Assembly: GCA_903772945.1 (NCBI GenBank)
Contig: CAICTM010001751.1
Location: forward strand, 1-23,302
Direction of reading: 5' to 3'
DNA from: Seminavis robusta
Taxonomy: Eukaryota > Bacillariophyta > Bacillariophyceae > Naviculales > Naviculaceae
DNA length: 23,302 bases
A model generated the notes under the pieces. That model worked only from the letters and a program-made list of their open reading frames with translations, was not told the origin of the DNA and searched no databases. The translations under genes were made by a program, and so were the position numbers. Within the stretch, counting starts at the first letter, position 1, and each line of letters starts with the position of its first letter. Shown here in pieces: positions 8,206 through 17,150 of the stretch.

Positions 8206-8875
8206 CGTTAGATCTACTGGTACTGGTTCCAGAACAGCTCTTGGACAGTCTTGGACAGGATCGACTACCGAAAAAAGTATTTCCCAGTACTGACGTACAG
8301 ACGTACATGGATGTACCCACAGCGAACATGAACCAGTCGAGGTTCAACAGCTATGAAACCGACTCAGGGGGTAGCGGTGACTTATCATTCAAGCCGCAGA
8401 GACTTCACGCTGTGGATGATTCGAAACATTCGAATCGTACTAGCAGCTAGCTGGTACCACTACTTACTTGTGCAGAAGCTTTCCCACATGGTTGACATTA
8501 CTCCTAGTAGCTAGTGTAAAGGAAGTAGTAGTGTAGTAGTACTCTGAGGCTGGTTGTGGGTTGCGGGACTAGTCGGTGTGCTCCGTAAAAGGTATTCGCC
8601 TGTCTTTCAGCGATTCAACGATTCGATTCAATTCTCACTAAGTCTTGCTCCGAAGTCAGCCAAGTTCAATGCAATGTTTTGCCATGTTTTTGCCTGTGCA
8701 GCAATACATTGATCCACTTTCGTTAGCAGCAGAAATCCGCAAGAGCAATAGCGTTCGCGCATCCTCCCTCCGCCCACTGTGCCACCCCTCCATAGTTCCC
8801 TCTCTAACTCATAGGAACTTCTTCAACAAAACAAACATCGATCACAAGCACATTTAAAAGATTTGGCAGACAGCT
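8206..8875. other. Upstream region of the large synthetase gene
   Basis: It presumably holds the promoter and 5' UTR of the gene starting at 8876. Visible features are CAGCTAGCTGG near 8444 and TAGTAG-rich microsatellite sequence around 8524-8542. Short open frames at 8241-8450 and 8645-8857 show no domain-like composition. I see no clear TATA box. Confidence 0.45.
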
Positions 8876-11800
8876 ATGAAGTCCTTCTCCACCATCCTTG
8901 AGGCCCTCTATCATCATGCCGCAGAGACCCCCGACAAGATAGTCTTCACATGGGTGAATATCAAGTGTGAGGAACAGAACAAGATGACATTCAAAGAATT
9001 GGAGGATCAGTCGAATGCTGTGGCTGCTCGTCTCATCAAGCTTGGATGCAAGAAGGGAGACCGTGTCATGGTGGCCTATCCTTTTGGCCTTGAGTTCTTG
9101 ACCGGCATGTTTGGAGCCATGAAGATTGGAGTCATCCCCTGCTCCATCTATCCGCCCAATCCCAATCAGCTCAAGATTGACATGCCCAAATTCCGCAGAT
9201 TTGCTGAAGATGCCGGAGCCAAGTTTGCCATTTCTACCAGCATGTTTGCTACTGCGATGACTGCCACTGGTGTCCTTTACAAGACTGGTGTCAAGTGGAT
9301 TGGGACTGACAAGCTCTCAATTAAAAAATCCAACCCAACAAAAAAGCCCAGAATATATGAGAAATTTGTGGGCGAACCAGAAGATATCTGCTTCATCCAA
9401 TACACATCCGGTAGTACAGGACGTCCCAAAGGAGTCATGATCACTCACAACAACTTGGTGGAAACATGCAAAGCCGGTGTTGCTTTGACGGATTGTTTAG
9501 AACCCAACGATGTGGAAGTCTTATGGGTCCCTCAATACCATGGTAAGTTCCGGCCACTACTGCTGCTGTGTTCCCATGCTTCTTTCTGTACCTCATCCGC
9601 CCCTCGCTATCCAGACATGGGACTTGTAACTGGCTTTATGGGTGCTACATATTCTGGCACCCCTCTTGTCATGGCTTCACCATTGGATTTTATTGTCAAC
9701 CCATTGCTGTGGACTGATATGGTTGAGACATACCAAGCAACTCTCACGTGTGCCCCAAACTTTGCCTATGCTTTGCTTCTCAAGCGGTTGAAGCAGGCCA
9801 ATCGGACTGCCAACTGGAGTTGTGTGAAGCGTGCCATGTTTGGTGGTGAACCTGCTCAAAGCCATGTTGTCGAAGCAGTGGCGAAAACCCTCTCTGTCAA
9901 ACCCGAACATATCTACAACAACTACGGTCTAGCTGAATCAGTTGTGCTTCTCACTGGTGGACCTGCCTGCCCAGATGCTGAGGGTGTCGTATGCTGCGGT
10001 GTAGTAGACTCCCCAACCCTCAAACTTCGAATTGTTGAGGATGGAAAAGAGGTTGAACAAGGAAAGGTTGGCAGTATCTGGGCCCAGTCGCCCCGTGTTG
10101 CAGCTGGCTACTATGGCCAGCCAGAGCTGACAACCTCAATCTTCGCAAATGCATTGCTTGGCTATGATGGCATCTGGCTTGACACTGGAGATTTAGGCAA
10201 GGTGGTTGATGGTCAGCTCTATGTTACTGGAAGAGTCAAAGATGTCATCATCATCAATGGCAAGAACTACTACCCAACCGATGTGGAGCTCTCAGTTGAT
10301 GAAACTTTTGGCGACATCATCCGCCCAGGAAGGACAAGTGCATTCCAGCACGGAGAAGCCAGTGTTGGTATTACTGTGGAGGGTCGCACTGGATTTGATA
10401 AGTCAGTAAACGAACGTTTGGCCGTTCAGATAGCCAACCATGCATCCCAAGTCCATGGGTTGTTTGTATCCGAAGTTCTGGTCCTCAAGTTGGGTGTGAC
10501 TCCCAAGACAACATCTGGCAAGCTGAAGAGGAGTGAGATCAGGAAGACAACTTTAGCTGGTGATTGGAAGGCATCTGATGTGCTCATCAGATTCCAGCAA
10601 CATGACAAACCTGTTCCACTGATTGATGACTCCACATATATCTGTGACTTTGATCCTAGCCAAACAAATGCCCTTCCTGGCAGAGCTGTCAAAGCTGTCA
10701 GAGCCATTGAATGCGACCCTAGCAAGTTGGATGATAACTTCTTTGATCTACATCTTTCTGGAGTCCCTGGTATTGAGGGTGCTTGGTCCAAAGCTGTCAA
10801 GACAACAACTGAAATGCAAACCATGTGTTCTCAAATTATGCAGCATCTTGTCAACAAGCACCCTACTATCTGCCAGCTTGCTCACACCTTATGTGAGAAT
10901 CCAGGCTGGATTTTGATTGATGACAGGACAGGTTTCCTTTCTCAGCTTGCGCATCAAGTCTTTGTTCTTCAATGGGTATCAACCTTCATGATGGATCACC
11001 CTGGGTGCATGCAGCAGAAGTTGCAGAATGATAAGGAAGAAGAAGCCTTGAACCCCAGTATTCAGGGAGTTCCTTCTGAGCTGCAAGAGTTTCTCAATCT
11101 TCCAGAACAAGATCCTATGTATGGTAATTGGCCATTCTTTTTTTGGATTAAGAACAGGTCAACCCGTGTTATGTTGGAACTTGCCCTGGAAAGTGTGGGA
11201 TCTCCTGAAGGCCCTGCTATTGAAACGCAAATTGAAAGAATCAACAACTTGGGTTGCATCAATTTGTTGGAGGCCGTTTGGCTGGAACAAAACAATGACC
11301 TCAAGGAAAACTCTGAAGTTGGCAGGATACTTGCTACGCATCCTGTTTTAGCGGCAAGGATCCAATCAAAGATGGCTTTGATGGAGCACTCAAATGCTCA
11401 TTTGAATGATCTTTACATTGCCTGGAACATGCATGTTGTCTCCTGTAAGTATTTGACAAATGATGTTTCAAACCAATAGCATTGAACCTAACAACTGTTT
11501 CACTTCTTTGTTTTGGATTTAGGGATTGGAGACGATGAGTCTTCCAGCTGGTTGATCTCCAAATTGCTGCTGCCCTGCATTGTTGGAGATGCACATGACG
11601 CATTCATGTATGCAAGGTTAACAAGCCTGTATCTGGTTTTACAGACCATTGGGAGGAAGCTAAAATCTCCCAAATTTTCTGCCAAATCAATCCTGTCAAG
11701 AAGAGCACTCCATTCTTTTGGAAGGCTTAACCTCTCTTGGGCTCAAAAGCTTGGGTGTACCACACCATCACAGACGAGCAACAATGGGATGGCACTCAAT

Positions 11801-14149
11801 GAAGCATACTGGCTGTCCAACTTCAACCAGTGGGGAGGGGGGAAGGATCGTTTGGCTCAGACAAGCAGCACAGATAATGTTACAAACCCAGAAGATTGCT
11901 TCTCCACAAGATATGCCAACACCATCACCTCTGTCTTGGGTTCTGAAGTGGACGCATCAAAAACATGGGCTGAGAATGGACTTACATCTCTTAAGAGTGC
12001 TGAGCTCAGGAACAAGGTGGAAGAAGAGTTGCACGTAGTTCTCCCCGCGAACTTTGAACAGCTCTACACGACATCAACTGAACTTGCAGCCTTCTTGGAA
12101 GCATCAGAGAGCAAGAGCTTTGCAAAGCAGGACTGGTACAATAACCCTGACTTCCTAAAGAACTCATCTGGTTTCAGGCTCAACAAACTTCAGCTTGCAG
12201 TAGTCCAAACAGTTGGACTACTCGCCATTCTGCTCTTGTTCTTTGTATCAGTTGTGCCGTCCTACTTTCTTGTCACCTGGGTACTGGGAAACTGTGACTC
12301 AAATGAAGAAGAGGTGTGCCACGGACCATTCTTTTGGGCACTCTTACCTCTGGCCTTTCCTTTATTCCTTCTGTCTTTATCAGTGATTGTGGTACTCTGC
12401 AAGGTTGCTGTTGTCAGGAACTATCGATCTCAACAGTATCAGCTCTTGTCATGGGACTATGTTCGCTGGTGGTTTGTTGATAGAATCCTGGATATTTGGG
12501 AATCAATTGTTGGGCAGTTTCTTTTGGAGACGAAGTTCATTTGGATCTTCTATAAGATTCTTGGAGCAGACCTGGCGTGGTCTGCCAAGATTGAATCCTA
12601 TATCCGAGAGTTTGACCTTGTGACAGTTGGTAAAAATTCAGTCATAAGCCACCCTATGAAGTGCCGGAAATTCTCTCATTCAAATGGAGATGGCAACCCC
12701 AAGATAACGTTCTATCCCATTGTTGTAGGAAAGAACTGCAAGATCTCTGGCATGGTCAGCCCTGGGACCATGATTGGAGATGGCAGCAAGGTGGAAAAAT
12801 TGTCTGTTGTTGATGAGGGAGCCATTGTACCAGATGGTGTCCTTGCTCAGGGAAATCCAGCATACAATGCTGGCTTATTTGAACATCAAGAATCACTCCA
12901 TTTGGAAGAGTCCATGTTTGATATCTTCAAGATATTCTGGATGGTCTTTGAAGCCTATCATTTCTTTGCCCTCTCCTTCTTGGTCCATGTCGCACTGAAC
13001 TCAATCTTGCCCGATTGGCGCTATGCTACAATACTACATTGGATTTTGCTGGTTCCTGTCTCCTCCCTACTTGCACTTCTTACAAGCATTGCTCTGAAAT
13101 GGGTACTGATTGGAAAACGAGACCCATTGGACGTATATGAAGGGTCACTCTATCACCGGGCAACCAATTGGGCATGTGACTTCCACTTCCGTGTGGCTTC
13201 TTGGACACTGACTCCCTTCTTTGGCCAGTCCAGAGGCTGGAACTTCATCCTTTTCCTCCATGGGCTTGATGTTGATATGGAATCAATTCTCAACAACCCA
13301 TACATCATCTTCTTCCCGTCCAAGGTTGATTTTGTGAAGATCGAGAAATCATTTGTTGGCACTATTACTCTGGATATGACCACCCCAGCAGACTCAAAGA
13401 TTCAACTCATTAACAGCAGTATTGGATATGGTGTCAATGTTCATGCTGGTGTCAAAGTGATACGATCAAAAATCCCTCCAAGGTCCAATGTTTCTGATAG
13501 TGTCTATGATTTGAATCATTCGAGCAAGACATGGAAGCCCAGCAGCTCTGCCTTACTCCTTCCAGAAGTAGCACAACTTCTTTTGAATGCTGTCATTTTT
13601 GTGTCACTCATACCATCCTTTGAGATTGGCAGTGCTGCGTTGAAAAGCTCCTCCACAGCCATCGCCATGTTTGGGTTGACCGGAGCCGTTGCGCTGCAGC
13701 TAGTTGTTTGGATCCTATTGACCAGAGCTGTTGAGGGCTTGATGTTGCATTTGCCTCACAGTGCTCAGCAAGATGTTTTTGGAATATACATCAACAATGT
13801 ATGGATTTTTGGAGTTGGCAACTGGCTTGTAATCCTTCTGTATGGCACACCCATGTTTGCCCACTATGCTCGATTCATGGGGGCTGAGGTGGATGGTGAC
13901 CTCTGGTACTTTGGAAATGCTCTGTATGAGTATGGTAAACTGCATTTTCAAGGTTGCACCATTGTTGACAGCGCCCATGTTAGTGGACACTACATTGATG
14001 GGAATGGGCTTGCCATTGCTGACACCTACGTATCTGGGTTGTTGCATCCAGGATGCTATGCCTCTGCTGGGTCTGCAGTCACTGGAAAAGAGAATGGTCC
14101 ATGGAAAGTTTTCTTGAGGAGTGATCCGGGAATGCAAGGTGCCCAATGA
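8876..14149 (+). CDS. FAAL-like adenylation / carrier / Pls-type membrane-terminal synthetase
   Basis: Exons are 8876-9542, 9615-11444 and 11523-14149, giving about 1707 residues. Residues 1-550 are an AMP-forming acyl-adenylation domain of FAAL type: P-loop YTSGSTGRPKG (176-186), QYHDMGL across intron 1, NNYGLAES (324-331), WLDTGDLG (410-417), GRVKDVIIINGKNYYP (428-443), the FAAL-like IRPGRTSAF, and catalytic-type Lys525 in TTSGKLKR. Residues 560-950 are helical and unrecognised. A carrier domain follows with the phosphopantetheine-type serine at 988 (GLTSL). From about 1054 come transmembrane segments near 1054-1083, 1102-1130, 1298-1325, 1334-1360, 1510-1540, 1545-1575 and 1585-1610. They separate soluble modules at 1230-1280, 1432-1500 and 1617-1707 with hexapeptide-like turns. 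This matches the NRPS terminal domain TIGR02353 of Pls/PosA proteins. Inferred role: activate a carboxylic acid, load it on the carrier and transfer it to an acceptor at a membrane. Substrate unknown. Confidence 0.88.
9543..9614 (+). other. Intron 1 of the synthetase gene (72 nt, frame-preserving)
   Basis: Donor GTAAGT follows CAA TAC CAT G; the acceptor CTATCCAG precedes AC ATG GGA. Removal restores the conserved QYHDMG motif of acyl-adenylating enzymes. The intron is 72 nt and has no stop in frame, so an unspliced transcript would insert 24 residues into that motif. Confidence 0.93.
11445..11522 (+). other. Intron 2 of the synthetase gene (78 nt)
   Basis: Donor GTAAGT follows TCC T; a pyrimidine-rich tract and TTTAG precede GG ATT GGA. 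Splicing makes VVSWIGDDE and joins the two long frames. The intron contains an in-frame TAG at 11477-11479, so retention would end the protein before the carrier domain. Confidence 0.92.
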
Positions 14150-14512
14150 GTGTGAACTGTAGTTCATCTATTATTATTAGCTAAGTATACGAGTACACAA
14201 GATAAATCAAATCCTTATGCACTTTCTAGATTAACAACTTCATGCACGGTTGCCTCTGATAGTGGAGAGGTAAGGACTCACGAGATAGCCTAAGCTTGCA
14301 CAATTCCTAAGCTTCCGCAAGTCCACAACGTCATTTGCGCTCTGTCAGGCTCGAGTGCCCTGCAATTCTGCCCCTGACCTCTGGAGTCCATTCTCACACA
14401 TATGGTACATGCAGTCGTCCACTCTAACTGTACAGTAGCTATCCTGATAAATAACCATCCACAAGGCATCAAGAAAGCAAGATTGTAGTTGTCTTCTTCT
14501 TTGAAGAAGATA
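14150..14512. other. 3' flank of the synthetase gene
   Basis: AT-rich sequence follows the TGA at 14147-14149 (ATTATTATTAGC, then AGATAAATCAAATCC), consistent with a 3' UTR. No gene is supported here. Confidence 0.5.
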
Positions 14513-14826
14513 TCAATCGTCATCGACAAGAAAATCGCTCGTACATTGTTCCGCGACTTTGTTGATGCAACACGTTGGACCGGAGTGTCTCAATATAATC
14601 AAAGGCCACGGGAGAGGTTCCAAAAGGAACGAGACAATTTCGTTCACCAGTACGAACCAGTCTTCGAAATGCTTCCACACGGCATGAATCCGATCTTGGA
14701 CGGACAAGTATCCGGCCGCCTCAGTCATGTCCCTAGCTACCGGTATCGGTAGGTTGACCTTGCCGATGGACGAGCCTTGATTCCGATTGTTCTGATCGTA
14801 CTGCACGACATCATCTTCCTTCTGGC
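14513..14826 (-). other. Possible degraded coding fragment
   Basis: The minus strand is open for about 100 codons from a CATA microsatellite down to a stop at 14513. It has protein-like composition (QGSSIGKVNLPIPVARDM, DRIHAVWKHFEDWFVLVNEI, FLLEPLPWPLIIL). There is no credible start: upstream the frame only continues through the microsatellite as MYVCMHVCMYAC. I recognise no family. The plus strand is also open here (14489-14752), which weakens the case. Confidence 0.25.
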
Positions 14827-14867
14827 ATGCATACATACATACATGCATGCATACATACATCATGCAT
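14826..14867. repeat. (CATA)n / (CATG)n microsatellite
   Basis: A run of CATA units interrupted by CATGCATGC palindromes. It is likely to be length-variable. Confidence 0.9.
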
Positions 14868-15214
14868 TGCGAAGGAATAGGTGGAGATCGAGCGAGAGAC
14901 CGGCTCGATCGTCGATCGTCGATGGCTTTGGTTCCTTGGGGAGCACGGATCGTTCCACGAGGTTTCAGAGAGCCAGAAAACGTTTTATTTTCAGCTCTGC
15001 TGATTGGATCTTTGGTGTCATGGGTTCGCGATCTTTTGTTTGCCAAATCTTCTTCTTTTTCGTCTTCAAGGCTGAACGAAACAATCATGGATCAACCTAC
15101 CGGGATGGTATAGATCAGATATTCCAGTGCTCCCAAACAACGCCATTCCTCGCCATGAATCCCTTGCAATGAGTATTGCATGGGTATTAAAATTGGAGAT
15201 GGTGCAAGAAGATG

Positions 15215-15236
15215 AGGTACCAGGTAATTGGTACCT
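15215..15236. promoter_or_regulatory. Inverted repeat upstream of the dehydrogenase gene
   Basis: AGGTACC and GGTACCT are separated by eight bases, about 100 bp before the ATG at 15334. It is immediately followed by CTAGCTAGC. It could be a regulatory palindrome; this rests on symmetry and position only. Confidence 0.25.
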
Positions 15237-15333
15237 TCTAGCTAGCAAGAGCGAAAGGAATCTCACCACTTTTTCCATTTTGAAGGAAGACTACGGTACT
15301 AACTAATAACTAAAGAAAGATAAAGAATAAACG

Positions 15334-16979
15334 ATGAGATTTGGTGTCCAAGCTTCCAAGAAACTCTTGTGTCTCCCCAAGTCATCATCATCCGTCGGAG
15401 CACTGACTTTTTGTCGTTCCGTGTCTACATTGGGTACTAGCACTAGTACTGGCAACTCTGTCTTTTCCCCTCATGCCGTTGGCTGTGCCTGTGGCAAATG
15501 CGGTGGCAAACCCATTCACGAACGTCACTTGGCCAGTGCTACCAGCAGTGCTACTAACAGAGGTGTCATTTTCATGGGTCCCAACGACGTGCAAGTCAAA
15601 GGCATTCCGTTCCCGGAATTGGCGTTGGATTCCACGTCGTCTCCTGTGGTCAGTGAACGACAAACCCGCAAATGTGAGCACGGTGCCATTTTAAAAGTTG
15701 TCACCACCAATATTTGTGGATCCGATCAACACATGGTCCGTGGTCGCACGTCATTGCCGGGTGGCCACATGGTGTTGGGACATGAAATTACCGGTGAAAT
15801 TGTCGAATGTGGAAGTGATGTCGAATTTTGCAATGTGGGTGATATCTGTTCGGTGCCCTTTAATATTGCCTGTGGACGATGTGCCGCCTGTAAACGAGGC
15901 GATACCGGGCTTTGTTTACAAGTCAATCCGGCACGAGCGGGAGCGGCATATGGATATGTCGATATGGGAGGATGGATTGGTAAGACTAACTAAGGTTTGC
16001 TTCCTTCAAATCGTCAGAACCAGCAAGCAAGCAATAACCACCAGACAGGTTGATCAGAGATATTCAGCTCATCTTTTTTATTCTTATTCAATTTTTTGCG
16101 CCAGGCGGTCAAGCCGAATACGTCATGGTCCCCTACGCTGATTTCAATCTGCTCAAGTTCCCCGACCGGGATCATGCGATGGAGAAAATTAGGGATTTGA
16201 CCTGTCTCTCGGATATCTTTCCCACGGGTAAGGGAAAGAAATTTTTACGGTCCTTTTGCACGCCGCTCACTCAACTCACACATATTATTGCTATTCTCCC
16301 AGGATTTCACGGAGCCGTCCAAGCCAATGTTGGACCCGGTTCCATTGCCTACGTCGCGGGGGCGGGTCCTGTCGGTCTAGCGTGTGCCGCCAGTTGTCAG
16401 TTGCTGGGGGCTGCCTGTGTCATTGTCGGGGACATGATTCCTGAACGATTGGTCCAAGCGGCATCGTTTGGTTGCGAAACCATCGATTTGAGACAGGATG
16501 GAGACTTGCGAGACCACATTGCCGCCATGGTTCCGCACAGTGATGGATACGTCGACAGTGCCATTGATTGCGTCGGATTTGAAGCGCGGGGAACCGGTGC
16601 CCAAGGCAGTGCCGTGGAAAAACCCGCGCAAGTACTCAACGATTGTATGGAGATTGTCCGGGAAGGTGGCTCGATTGGTATTCCCGGACTCTACGTAACG
16701 GAAGATCCAGGGGCGGTCGATGATGCCGCCAAAATTGGAGCTCTCTCTTTGCGATTGGGAAAGGGATGGTCCAAATCGCATTCCTTTCATACCGGGCAGT
16801 GTCCCGTCATGAAGTACCATCGAGGTCTCATGAATGCCATTCTATTCGACAAGATACAGATTGCCAAGGCGGTCAATGTCGAAGTCATTTCCATGGATGA
16901 TGCGCCAAAGGGGTATGCCGATTTTGATTCGGGTGCGGCCAAGAAATTTGTCATTGATCCTCATGGCATGGTAGCCTAA
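15334..16979 (+). CDS. Zinc-dependent dehydrogenase, glutathione-independent formaldehyde dehydrogenase type, organelle-targeted
   Basis: Exons 15334-15979, 16105-16227 and 16303-16979 give 481 residues. The first 80 or so residues are an extension rich in Ser, Lys and Arg with few acids (MRFGVQASKKLLCLPKSSSS), typical of a mitochondrial or plastid transit peptide, and include CACGKC. The rest is a medium-chain zinc alcohol dehydrogenase: catalytic-zinc Cys128 in NICGSDQH, His150-Glu151 in GHEITGE, the structural-zinc cluster at Cys180, 183, 186 and 194 (CGRCAACKRGDTGLC), and the Rossmann motif AGAGPVGLA early in exon 3. The pattern GSDQHMVRGRT with a long C-terminal half including SIGIPGLYVTEDPGA matches the Pseudomonas-type formaldehyde dehydrogenase subgroup, which oxidises formaldehyde with NAD and without glutathione. 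Exact substrate is inferred from the subgroup. It converges on the LRR gene, 171 bp away. Confidence 0.9.
15980..16104 (+). other. Intron 1 of the dehydrogenase gene (125 nt)
   Basis: Donor GTAAGA after GGATGGATTG; acceptor TTTTTTGCGCCAG before GCGGTC. Splicing gives GGWIGGQAEYV, the expected continuous motif in this family. Retention would end the protein at TAA 15991-15993. Confidence 0.92.
16228..16302 (+). other. Intron 2 of the dehydrogenase gene (75 nt, frame-preserving)
   Basis: Donor GTAAGG after CCCACGG; acceptor TTCTCCCAG before GATTTCAC. Splicing gives FPTGFHGA, as expected for this family. The intron is 75 nt with no in-frame stop, so retention would add 25 residues. Confidence 0.9.
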
Positions 16980-17150
16980 AAAGTATACATTGGAGGCGAG
17001 CAGATTCTGCCTTGAAATAAATGATCGTTCTGACAATCAGAAGAATGAAAATTCCACCCTAAGAAGCACGAATTTACATTTAGTTATGACAACCACGGGT
17101 AGTGATCCTGCGGTTGATAAGCTGTAGTTTGTACTGTAACCGGTCATCTC

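Noticed and set aside
8241..8857. Short plus-strand frames upstream of the synthetase gene as an upstream exon or uORF.
   Set aside because: The adenylation domain is already complete from the ATG at 8876, and no donor or acceptor pair links these frames to it.
10426..10824. Minus-strand frame of 132 codons in the synthetase gene.
   Set aside because: It is antisense to the adenylation-domain end and has no features of its own.
16377..16820. Minus-strand frame of 147 codons in the dehydrogenase gene.
   Set aside because: It lies antisense to exon 3, whose sense frame carries all conserved dehydrogenase motifs.
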